A stretch of DNA of 64,000 nucleotides from Neonectria sp. B-13 (taxonomy: Eukaryota; Ascomycota; Sordariomycetes; Hypocreales; Nectriaceae). Within the stretch, counting starts at the first letter, position 1, and every line of letters starts with the position of its first letter. The stretch is taken from the NCBI GenBank assembly GCA_002682825.1, contig NOKP01000002.1, positions 5,438,309 through 5,502,308 of the forward strand. Direction: 5' to 3'. Shown here piece by piece: positions 21,372 to 30,889 of this stretch. The position numbers and the translations under genes are program-made. The notes beneath the pieces were generated by a model, which made no database searches, had not been told where the DNA came from, and was given only the letters and a program-made list of their open reading frames with translations.

Positions 21372-23363
21372 ATGTCCGGTGAAGACAAGATCACGCCCAT
21401 GCCGGCTGTGGCCGCCCCCGAGAGAGTCGACTCGGGGAGCGAGCACTTAAAGCCGCTTTCCAATGTTGGCGATGTTCTTCAGTCTCAGGGTGTCACGCGC
21501 ATGGAGGCCGTGTATCGCGAGGCCAAGTCGGACCGCAAGACGCTCTGGCTTGTGGGTGTCTCGGTGCTCGTTTGTGCCTGGGCGTACTCGCTCGACTCGT
21601 CGACCACGTCCTATTACAGTGTCAGCGCCTCGTCCTACTACGAACAGCACAGCTCGGTGCTTTCGACGCTTTCAATTGCGACTAGCATCATCAGCGCGGT
21701 GTCAAAGCCGTTCATCGCCAAGTTCTCCGACATTACTAGTCGGCCGTACACGTACATCCTGTGTATCTTCTTCTACACCTGCGGATACATCATCGCCGCT
21801 TCCTCGCGCACCATCTCGGCGTACATTGTCGGAGAGGTGTTTGTTGCAGTTGGCAGCTCGGGTCTCGACCTCACCAACGACATCATCGTGGCGGACTTGA
21901 CGCCGCTGGAGTGGCGAGGCTTCACCAGCTCGATGCTGTCGACGCCCTTCATCATCAACACCTGGTTCGCGGGCAAGATCGTGGCCGCCGTCGAGGCCAA
22001 GGACCAAGGCTGGCGCTGGGGCTACGGCATGTTCGCCATCATCATGCCCGTGGCTCTAGGCCCTGCGGTCGCGACTCTGATCTACCTCGACCGCCAGGCC
22101 AAGAAGCACGGCATCGTGAACATTGCCTCAAGCAACGCCGAACGCCGCGCCGCTAGGGATCTGGCCGAGAAGACAGGCTACGAGGGCCCTCGCGGCGCCA
22201 TCGTCACCCCTGCCGCCGAGGACACCAACACATGGGGCGAGAAGCTCAAGCAGAACTTGGAGGAGATCGATGCGTTCGGGCTCCTGCTGCTTGGCTTCGG
22301 CTGGTCGCTGCTCCTGTTGCCGTTCTCGCTCAAGACGTACGCCGCCCACGGGTGGCGCAACCAGTCTCTGATTGCAATGATGATCGTCGGCGGCTTGCTG
22401 CTCATCGCCTATGTTGTCTACGAGATGAAGTGGGCACGCGTGCCGAGCGCTCCTCGCCGGCTGGTCTTCAACAAGACCTTCATCATGGCCATTGTCATCG
22501 ATGGGTTCTACATGCGTATGTTCTCGAACAGGACCCCTTTCTTGGAATGTGACTGACCTCTGATAGTTGCTGGAAACATTCGCGGGCTGTACTTTTCCTC
22601 GTACACTCTCATCGCCAAGGACTGGAGCTACCAGAACTGGGTCTACTACGGCAACACGTTGACTCTGGCTCTCTGCGTCGCAGGTCCCCTGGTCGGCCTC
22701 GCCCAGCGCTGGACTCATCGCTACAGGGCCATCCAGATCGCAGGTCTCTGTGTCAAGATCGTCGGCATGGGCATCCTGCTCGACGGCCACCAAGCCACCA
22801 ACAACACGGGCGCGCTGGTCATGTCGATGATCCTGATCGGCTTCGGCGGCTCCATGTCCGTGGTCGGCTCGCGCGTCGCGTCGCAGGCTTCGGTGCCGCA
22901 CCAGGACGTCGCGCTGGTCATCTCGCTGCTCTCTCTGTGGTCCAAGATCGGCAGCGCCGTGGGCAGCGCCGTCGTCGCCGTCATCTGGTCCAGCCACATG
23001 CCGGGACAGCTGCGAGAGCACCTCCCGGGGCCAGCCAACGAGACGCTGGTGCAAACGCTGTTCAGCAGCGTGTCGTCGATCCGCACGCTGTATGAATTCG
23101 ACGACCCGGTGCGCCAGGGCGCCATCGTGGCCTACCGCAACAGCCTGTACTACTGCCTCGTGACGGCGCTGGGGCTGGCCTTCATCCCGCTGCTCGCGGC
23201 CTTCTTCCAGACCAACTTCTTCCTGGGCAAGCAGCAGAACGCTGTGACCAACGTGGGCAACGACGGGTTGCCGCTGGAGGAGAAGGATCGCAACCCGGAG
23301 CCGCTGCCGCCGCCCAAGGACAGGAAGGAGGCTTTCCTGCGGTTCTGGGCTGGTCACAACTAG
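21372..23363 (+). CDS. MFS siderophore-iron transporter (SIT/ARN family)
   Basis: Exons 21372-22515 and 22567-23363 (intron GTATGT...GATAG, 51 nt) give 646 residues. I chose the ATG at 21372 (MSGEDKITP); an in-frame ATG at 21312 would add 20 residues. About 14 hydrophobic segments are present. The first loop has the SIT-type pattern SLDSSTTSYYSVSASSYY and SAVSKPFIAKFSDITSRPYT, where MFS motif A is FSDITSRP. Further on, DLTNDIIVADLTPLEWRG is diagnostic of the siderophore subfamily. The protein should import ferric siderophores across the plasma membrane by proton symport. No siderophore synthetase lies in the window, so it may take up xenosiderophores or serve a synthetase elsewhere. Neighbouring ATM1 also belongs to iron metabolism. 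Confidence 0.93.
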
Positions 23364-23916
23364 ATAGTCTATATGCTGACTCGTAAGTCGCTTGTATTTG
23401 TATTCGTTGCTGGGGCAAGGCTGGTTTAAGTGCCACTTTGCCCCTGCGATGAACTCAGTTCTCTCGTCAAACAGAAGAGTACTTATTTTCTCATTCACAA
23501 CTCTATGTTTTCCATTATCTTACAAAACTTCTAGCAAATAACTTCACGTTTCTCCTGTCCTTAATATGAAAACTGGTCATTCCTGTTGTAAATGCCGAGG
23601 CCATTTCAGTGTTGCAATTTAGTAGTTCTAGGGTAAACCTGTTGGCATTTTAGCTGGATGATGAAATACGGCATAAATAGAGATAGTACACCATGACGAT
23701 GTGCGTCCAAAAAAACAATTAGCTACATTACTACGAACATTGAATATGTAGGAACAATACTGTGTTTATCAATAACTTAACTCACTTCCGACACGACAGA
23801 GAAGCATCCTGGCGAGAAATATCTTGTTACTGAAGCAGCCCCACTCCTCTCGTCTTACCGCCAATTTTATGATCATATTTCACAACCAACGCGAACCCAT
23901 AAACTGCCAATACACA
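23364..23916. other. 3' UTR and spacer
   Basis: AT-rich spacer between the transporter and the glycosyltransferase; no gene or repeat seen. Confidence 0.5.
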
Positions 23917-25212
23917 ATGAGAATCCTGCTTCATTCTCACTTCCCAGCCGGCCATGCGTATCCCATGCAGGCCGTGGCTCAGGAGCTGGTCCGCCGCGGC
24001 CACGATGTCGTCTGGCTAACGAGCGCCGACAACGAAGCCCGCGTCCGGATGACGGGAGCCGCTTTCGTCGCGACCGAAGCGATCGCCATCGTGGACGCCC
24101 CGCTCATGGCGGATAACGAAACTGGCCTGCTGGATGGAATGCACAGTCGGCTGAATTCACGCATGATTGCCCAGGTGAGCGACTATCGCAGAGTCCTGCG
24201 AGGCTTTGCCGCTGAGGTGCTGCTTGTCGATGTGCTGCCCTTTGGCGCGAGGGCGCTGTACGAACTTGGCGAGATCCCCGTGTATGCGACGCTGGGTGTC
24301 ATCCCCATGTACATGTCGTGCTGGGGTGCTCCTCAGGCCGTCTCTGGAAAGGCGCCTTCTTCTTCCATGGTTGGGCTGCTTTGGAATCACGTCCAGCACC
24401 TTGTGAACCAGTGGATAATCTTGCCACTGTTCCTGCGGCCGGTGATCAACACCCAAAGAAGAGCGCTGGGCCTGAGTAACCTCCCCTATGGCGAGCCCGT
24501 CGAGGCTTTCACCTACAGCCCCTTCTTGCACATCCAGGCCTCGTCTCCGTCCCTGGAGTTCTGCCAGCGTCCGAAGCCCAACCAACAGAGGATACACACC
24601 CATCATGTTGGACCCCTCGTCACATCTGTTGTGACGGCATCGGACCAGCTACCAGGATGGTGGGACGACATCGTGAAGCACCCGCGGGTCGTGGGTGTCA
24701 CTCAGGGAACCCTGGCCATGGATCCAACATCGTTGATCATGCCGGCCGTTGAAGCTCTCTTGGACAACCCGGAGCTTCTCTTGGTGGTCGCTTCGCCGCA
24801 CGCCGACGAGATTAAAGCCCGAGTCGGAGATCTACCCAATGTGCGTTTCGCCAAATGGATACCCTACCACCTTTTCCTGCCGCAGCTGTCTCTCCTCATC
24901 ACCAACGGCGGCTATGGGAGCATCACACAGGCGCTGTCCCATAAAGTCCCGCTGATCTGTGCCGGTCAGACCGAGGACAAGAAAGACACGACTGCAAGGA
25001 TCGACTGGGCAGGTGCGGGAATAGACCTTAAGACCGATAATCCTTCAACAGACCAAATCCGGACTGCTGCGGCGAAGATCATGGGTGACGGAGGCTACGG
25101 GGAGAGGGCTGCGCGGCTTGGAGATGAGCTAAACGAGCTTGGAGGACAAAGAAGGGCTAGTGAGCTCCTGGAGCAACTTGCACAATCTTCCAGCGCCATG
25201 AAAGCCCTGTAA
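23917..25212 (+). CDS. UDP-glycosyltransferase (GT1/MGT-like)
   Basis: Intronless, 431 residues from the ATG at 23917. The upstream in-frame ATGs (23824, 23869) add residues not resembling the family, while MRILLHSHFPAGHAYPM is the standard GT-B N-terminus. The N-domain pattern GHAYPMQAVAQELVRRGHDV and the C-domain pattern WIPYHLFLPQLSLLITNGGYGS, followed by ALSHKVPLICAGQTEDK and ARIDWAGAGIDL, match the macrolide/UDP-glucosyltransferase type. The usual PSPG-box His is replaced by Thr-Asn (LLITNGGYGS, where family members read VTHGG). No signal peptide or membrane anchor is seen, so it is probably cytosolic and glycosylates a small molecule. The compact intronless form resembles bacterial MGT enzymes more than fungal sterol glucosyltransferases; horizontal origin is possible but unproven. 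Confidence 0.85.
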   Translation: MRILLHSHFPAGHAYPMQAVAQELVRRGHDVVWLTSADNEARVRMTGAAFVATEAIAIVDAPLMADNETGLLDGMHSRLNSRMIAQVSDYRRVLRGFAAEVLLVDVLPFGARALYELGEIPVYATLGVIPMYMSCWGAPQAVSGKAPSSSMVGLLWNHVQHLVNQWIILPLFLRPVINTQRRALGLSNLPYGEPVEAFTYSPFLHIQASSPSLEFCQRPKPNQQRIHTHHVGPLVTSVVTASDQLPGWWDDIVKHPRVVGVTQGTLAMDPTSLIMPAVEALLDNPELLLVVASPHADEIKARVGDLPNVRFAKWIPYHLFLPQLSLLITNGGYGSITQALSHKVPLICAGQTEDKKDTTARIDWAGAGIDLKTDNPSTDQIRTAAAKIMGDGGYGERAARLGDELNELGGQRRASELLEQLAQSSSAMKAL

Positions 25213-28200
25213 CAACAGCCATCCGTCCCAACTCAAGCCGGCTCCGGACCGAGATGTGGAATAGTTTGCAGGATGCCCCACGATGTAGATCAGGGTTCGG
25301 CCGCTGGAGATCCACTGAGGATCCTGAGGGCCGAGTTCCATGTGAGTGGCAAGCGGGCCGTCCTTTACTTTGACGTAACGACGTAATGGGAACTCAAGAT
25401 GAGAAATGATATGAATGTCGGGATAATTTTTCCTTGTCTCTGAGCTTGATCTACAGTGAGCAGGCTTTTCGGTAGTCATTGCGCTCCGTGACTTTGAGTA
25501 AGACGATTTGGGATTTAAACATTCTGGAGGAGTAGGATTCGTAGTATTACATCGGCCGCTTTCGTGGAAGAAGGTAAAGGGACAAGGTTTCGGTAGACTG
25601 CACGACAGCTTCAAGTAGCGTCGATCGGAAGCAACTTAGTTCACACTTCATGCACTCCTGTATTGGTTATTTTCGGTCGGGGGTTCGATTCAGCGACTCG
25701 GGAGTGCTTTGGATGTTCGACGGTCGGACGAAGGGGCTTTCATCTGCTCGACGAGTTTGTTAGCATACCAATCAGTGACCATCTTGGGAGGAGCAAATTG
25801 AGCAAGTCTCAGCCTTGGATAATTGAAGAGACCCCAGTGGACTTTCAGAAAAGGAAATGTCTGTGGAGTACTTGAGATGAGCATGCTTTGTAGTTTCCGC
25901 TTTTAGTCCATCCTCGTTTTGGGTTACGAAGGAGTAACTCCTGCCGTGATTATTGATAACGGTAGTTGCGCGAGGTACTTGTGTAGCGGTTCGCTTTGCG
26001 TTCGTCTGAACCATAGATTCTTCGACGCTGGTTCTCTCAGACTTGGGAAAGATTCGAAGGTTCGGGGCTTGAAATGGTAGGCTTTCGAGATGTGTCTTGC
26101 TGAGTTGTAACTGTGTTGAGCCTTGAATTAGCATCTTGAACCGTAAGCGATGGGCAAGCTCAACTTGAAGAAGGCGACTGGTCTCAGATTTCTTTAGGAG
26201 TAATCCGATGAAATCGCTCTTTCATCCATGGCTTAACGGAACCTTCATCAGCCATTTGGTCATTGACTTAAGGGAGGGACGGTATTTCTGCTTGTACCAC
26301 GAAATGGAGAGATGGGAAATAGCAATGTGGACTGAAGCCTAGAAACGTTAGTTATCCAAGCTGGCCTGTAGCATTCTTTCATGACAAGGAGAGGTAAGTT
26401 GAGGGGCGTGATAATGAGATCAACATCTTTAGAGGTAGTGGTATTCTTGTTCATTTGCGTATCTACCGGCCGATGAGTCGATCAAGCCAGGCGTGGCTGG
26501 TTGTGCTGAGGATTTATGTTCAGTCGTGTCTGAAGTCTGTGGTGAGTATCATGGTGGATAGAAGTCTTGAAGGGGGAAGTGGTCTGTAGTTGATGAGTCA
26601 ACTTAGATATTGTCTTGTATGGTATGTGTTTTCTCTGGGGTGCCTGGCTCTGACGAGGTGTTTCTGTTGTCGTCGTCGTCGTCGTCCTTGCAGTGTATCG
26701 CGACTGACGTCTGTCTGCCGCTGCCTCATTCTCTGGGGCATCTTGACGATGAGTTGAGAGTAGGAGAGCTTTGGAGCTTAGCTGGTCGATGAAGTCTTTT
26801 GGTAGGGCGGTCGAGGCGTCATGGAAAGCTGGCTAGAGTGAGTCCGACCGGGCAGTGAGCTGGATCACTGACGGGGTCTCCCCTACTCGATAACCTCTTG
26901 CATGGTCTTTCGTAGGGCCACCTCGTGTTTCATTCTGACGGAAGAAGTCTGGACTCGGGCTCGAGATGATGGCTTCGTGGCTTCTGGGTTTCGGCGGCGA
27001 CGCGTCGCAGTAATCTTCGACCGGACTGGGCTGAGTGTAGGGCTTCGTAGACTATGGGGACAACGGCGAGAGAAACTGCGAATAATCAGAGATGTTAGTT
27101 AAGAGATGGAGAGAGTTTTAGGAGTCCAAAAAGTGTCCGAGATGATGGCTTTGTGATGAAGAGTGTGTGGGAGGGCATCGAGAGAGAGTGGGTAGAGCAC
27201 TGGCCTGAGGAGAACAAAGGCCATAACCAGGTCTCGATGTGGCCTTTTGGGGTGTCTGGCACCAGCTGCTTCTGCTTCTTCGTAGGGCATCGTCCGATGT
27301 GCGGGTTTCTTCATGGCGAGATGGAAGATTCGTGGCAAATGATACTTGATGGTGAGGTGTAGAGGGTGGGGGGTTCCGGAGAAAGATGGCAAAGCGAGAG
27401 GAGGCCAAAACACAGCGGCGAGCAGCGAGGAGGTGGTCCTGGGCACAACGCCAGGCAAAATGAACGACAACACCAAGAATATGGAGAGATGGCAATGTGA
27501 AAGGGGCAGCTATGTGTCTTTGGGACATCGGAAATGTTCAGGCGGTCTGGAGCTGGCCTGTTCGGTGCTACTGTCGAGGGGCCACTGCACTGAAGTGCCC
27601 TGGGGGATGCTCGAGGCCCAAAACACCACTACCAGCCGACGAGAGATCACAATGACAGCGCCTCTACGGCATGGGAGGGGAGCACAGAGGGACCTAATTA
27701 CGTAGAGCATGAACCTAGTAGTCTCTAGTGATACTACATCAAAGGAGGCATTGTACGAAAGGCCTCGATACGTCTTTGTTCCTTTCTTCACGCGTCGGGT
27801 CTAGCTCACAACAACATTTGAACAGCATCTCAAGAGAACCACCACCACCACCGCATCTTCTTCTTCAAGCCGGGGCGCAAGGCCTCGAACCCAATGAAAA
27901 AAGTGATGTAGACCCTTGGTCTGGCGCGTTCCAAAAATTGCCTACAGGGACGTCCAACATGTTTCCAAAATCGTCCATGCAGGCAGACATTCCCTCGAAG
28001 AGGATGAAGAAGAAGAAGAGAAAAAGGAACACAAGTCAGAGTCTCAGGAGGGCGAAGTTTATATACTTGGTCCCTGGGCGGTCAGTGGCTCCGGGATCAC
28101 TCCCTCCAGATCGGGCCGACCCCTGCTCGGCAGTTGTCTGCCGTCCCGATCGATCGATTTGGGGCGCGCGGCTGATCGCTCGTGCAGGCTGCCAGATCAG

Positions 28201-29140
28201 GTGGGGGCAGGCTGATTGCGAACTGTCAGATGTCTGTCACTGGCTGGGTTGGCTGGGTGAAGAGGCGTGGCGCCGTGGTGGTGTAGTGCGTCGCCGCGCG
28301 GGCGACTTTTGATGCCCATCCTAGAGGCCATGATCCTCGAGCACCACAACACTTTGAAAGAAATTGAACTAACCTTGAGGTATCTGCATATTTATGCCTA
28401 CATCCGAGTATTTTTTTTAATTCGGATAATTGGTGTTGTGGTGGCTCCCCTGGCTGGGACCTCGTGGAGGTCTCCCCTCGTTGATGCGGCCCCGATTTAC
28501 ACTGAGCTCGCATGCGCCGTCACAACGGGAGCCGCATTAAACTACCAAGGTGAAGTAAGTACGCAGGCTCAGAGAGAATGCAAGTGCACTCTTTACAATA
28601 AGATACCTCGACTGTATTCAAATATATTCTAAAGACCAAGCCATCAAAGCCGTTCTTCACACTCCCCGACGCATGAAGAGCCACTGGACCAGATCACCAC
28701 AATTAAAGCAGAGAAGGGAGACAGCCCCGCTTTAGGAAAATGGAACAAATAAAATACCAACGTGATTCAATGTTCCCCTTTTTCGCTGGCCCATTTACAG
28801 GGCGTCGTCAAGGCAGGGGCTTAGGGCATGCTCGACCTACAGCAGGGCACAACTCCACAAGCACACATCGGAGAACATTCCTGTTTGTTCTCGGGCGTAG
28901 AGGTTCTCAATTAAATCCTTTGACACATATTAAATATGAGAAAAACCGAGTTGTGGTACCTAATTTCGGGGAGTGTCTCGTGGTGTTGTTGGCTGGGACC
29001 CGCACCTGCGTCGCCCCTCGAGACGTCGTCCTATTATTCAAGCCACCAGCTGCCAACTGCCAGTGAGATTTAGGATGCACTGCACACAAAAACGCGTGCT
29101 GTTTCCAGATCACTCCAGGGCTCCACCCTGCCCCGGAATT
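25213..29140. other. Gene-poor region
   Basis: Nearly 4 kb with only short frames. None shows a family signature, and the longest (27728-28312 plus, 25772-26134 minus) look random. A (GTC)n microsatellite lies at about 26669-26684. A 56-nt tRNA-like hairpin is at 25652-25707. Sequence near 28430-28480 loosely resembles sequence near 28990-29030 (shared GGCTGGGACC), perhaps an old duplication. Confidence 0.45.
25652..25707 (+). other. tRNA-like hairpin with B-box
   Basis: GCACTCC (25652-25658) pairs perfectly with GGAGTGC (25701-25707). The enclosed segment contains a consensus Pol III B-box GGTTCGATTC at 25682-25691. The 56-nt length lacks room for complete D and anticodon arms, so it is not a normal tRNA; it could be a truncated tRNA relic or tRNA-derived repeat. 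Confidence 0.3.
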
Positions 29141-29200
29141 CCTATATAAACCTCTCTCTCTCACCCTTTCTCTTCCTCCGTTCTTTCCCTCCTCCACATA
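29141..29200 (+). promoter_or_regulatory. TATA box with CT-rich leader
   Basis: CCTATATAAA at 29141-29150 is followed by about 45 bases of almost pure CT, then an A/C-rich stretch (about 29198-29270). This is the textbook layout of a strong fungal core promoter and 5' leader. No conventional gene follows, only the repeat/intron block described next. Confidence 0.5.
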
Positions 29201-29384
29201 ACACAACCTCCACATCACTACCAATATCATTACCAATATCCCTAAGCATACCAAAAACAACCCTTCAATACTCGGTGCTCAGTTCCCTCTTCCTTCTTCC
29301 ACATCTTGGCCGGCCGGCCTGCCCTCTTGGCCAGCCTGCCTACCCTCTTGGCCGGCCGGCCCAACATCCCCCTTGCCAACCACC

Positions 29385-29506
29385 TGGGCCTGGAAGAGCG
29401 CCGTTTGCGTTTTGTCAATATGCTCTTCCAGGCCCACATTATCACGAACCCGCCTGGGTCTGGAAGGGCGCCGTTTGCATTTTGTCAGTATGCTCTTCCA
29501 GGCCCA
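29385..29506. repeat. Tandem 70-bp unit, each copy a hairpin
   Basis: Two copies (29385-29436 and 29455-29506, period 70 bp). Copy 1 is a perfect inverted repeat: TGGGCCTGGAAGAGC at one end and its complement GCTCTTCCAGGCCCA at the other, with a 22-nt loop. Copy 2 has two mismatches in its left arm. The loops are nearly identical, so the unit was duplicated after the hairpin formed. Upstream, GC-rich GGCCGGCC tracts at 29309-29362 are also repetitive. Confidence 0.85.
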
Positions 29507-29730
29507 CATGATCTCTCACCCTCCCAGCCAAGAGAGAATTCTCCTCTTTGGCGACCCCAGACACACCTTTTCTGAGGGCCTGGTTTCGGTATGTTCTTGC
29601 GTCCTTGCAATCTAACCGCCCTCACATGCCCTGCATGTCATCTCTACCTTGGCGTTTTGTACTGACAAGGACTTTAAGGCCAGAGCCCGGTCCAACTGGG
29701 GCCTGAAAGAGGCCTGAAAGAAGACGGCCG

Positions 29731-29823
29731 CCAAAGGGACGGAAACCGTACCGCTGATGGTCAAAGGGCCGGAAACCGTACGGTTTCTGCGCCTGGCCCT
29801 TTGGCCATACGGTTTCTGCGCCC
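29731..29823. repeat. Direct and inverted repeats of a GGAAACCGTACGG core
   Basis: CAAAGGGnCGGAAACCGTAC occurs at 29732 and again at 29762. It is followed by inverted versions (ACGGTTTCTGCGCC, with GGCCCTTTGGCC at about 29794). The second copy and the inverted copy could fold into a stem-loop. Confidence 0.75.
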
Positions 29824-30096
29824 CGAAGATTGAACACTCCGGTTGCGACGTCGTTAAGGTTAGTCTTGTTCTTCCCATGCGCTTGTCACCCCAGTCTAAT
29901 CGATTCTCTAGTCCGATACTCACCTCTCACGAGGTATCTGGATGCGGGACAATGGTGAGGACCGTGAAGCAATTCCGGTTGCGACGTCGTTAAGGTCAGT
30001 CTTATTCCTTTCCATTGACCTGTCTCCCATTCTAACTACTTACCCAGTCCGAACCTAAGCCTAACGGCGCTGGTCAGACGCCGGACCGCCACTTAG
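29757..30096 (+). other. Candidate spliced small gene with duplicated introns
   Basis: An ATG at 29757 opens a frame that can be spliced as 29757-29858, 29912-29994 and 30048-30096, giving 77 residues and a stop (TAG). Both introns are exactly 53 nt, with GTTAGT/CTAAT/CTCTAG and GTCAGT/CTAAC/CCCAG signals. Each is preceded by the same 21-nt exon end (TCCGGTTGCGACGTCGTTAA plus G) and followed by TCCGA, so exon end, intron and exon start are a tandem duplication. The two copies are read in different frames, which argues against the peptide being the conserved product. No family recognised. It may be a young gene, a non-coding spliced RNA, or chance coding potential inside a repeat. Confidence 0.3.
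29838..30003. repeat. Direct repeat, 30 bp, 136 bp apart
   Basis: TCCGGTTGCGACGTCGTTAA followed by GGTYAGTCTT occurs at 29838-29867 and 29974-30003, identical except one base. It spans the putative splice donor of both introns of the candidate spliced gene. Confidence 0.9.
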
Positions 30097-30889
30097 GTCC
30101 GGCCCCATCGACCTCCTTTGTCGTGACGTCGCGGGCTGAGTGACGCTTCTCATGCTACCGTCACCCAGCCCCAGGCTGGCGACTCCTACCAGGCTCTCAG
30201 CCGCTCTAGGAGCGCGGCCTGCCGCTCTGCGAGAGCAGGGTCGCAAGACACCACGCGAGAGCTCAACCAGTGGAGAGTGAGTCTCCGGGCATCCTTGCGA
30301 TGCCTCGAAGGTCCGTTGCAATACAATAAGCCTCAAATCGACGAGATTGGTGGGTACAGCTGCAGGAGTGCACTCTTCGACTGGTGGTCGGGATGAGTGC
30401 GCCGAGCGATGTGGTTAAGTCCTATGTGATGGTTGTTGTTGAGGGCGCATCTTGCAGGTTGACTGAGGGCTGAATCTCGGGTTCAGCCCTCAGACAACCC
30501 GCAAGTCTGTGTCCTTGACGACAACCATCACACCGGACTTAACGACGTCGCGCGGCGGACTCTTCTCGACCATCGTCGGGGGGTGGCCTTCTTACACCTG
30601 CACTCACCGCTGGAACTTGGAAATTGGACGACAAGATGGATGGAAAGGTGGATGGAATGGAATGGACTAGAACCTCAATCTCACACAATCAACTTCTAAA
30701 ACTTCACCTTCATCACCCAACCCTTTGTAAGCCATGATCTTCTTGTAAACTGTGCTCCATTCCAAACTCCCGCCTTCTTGAGTTTACAAAACGTCCATCC
30801 CTCGCCAAGACGCGCTCCCAACGTGACGCTCCTCGCGCGTTAACCAAAACACCCGTCTATCGCCCAGAAGATTCCCACTGAAACTGCTG
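30097..30889. other. Spacer holding the foldback; 3' flank of DUR1,2
   Basis: Apart from the foldback no gene is seen. The part nearest 30889 is the 3' UTR of the urea amidolyase gene, which ends here on the minus strand. Confidence 0.5.
30414..30543. repeat. Long imperfect inverted repeat (foldback)
   Basis: GTTAAGTCC at 30414 pairs with GGACTTAAC ending at 30543. Inside, TGTGATGGTTGT pairs with ACAACCATCACA, CTTGCAGGTT with AACCCGCAAG (one mismatch), and CTGAGGGCTGAA with TTCAGCCCTCAG. The loop is about six bases. Pairing continues more loosely outward to about 30380 and 30583, so the whole foldback is near 200 bp. It encodes nothing recognisable. It could be a MITE-like element or a small-RNA precursor. 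Confidence 0.9.

Noticed and set aside
22128..23498. 456-residue minus-strand frame
   Set aside because: Antisense shadow of the siderophore transporter; rich in Arg/Gln/His with no domain.
1..25212. Secondary-metabolite cluster around the P450, monooxygenase and glycosyltransferase
   Set aside because: These tailoring-type genes are more than 10 kb apart with housekeeping genes and tRNAs between them, and no PKS, NRPS or terpene backbone gene is present.
27728..28312. 194-residue plus-strand frame
   Set aside because: Mixed composition, no recognisable motif, and a Lys-rich run caused by a GAA/AGA microsatellite-like stretch.
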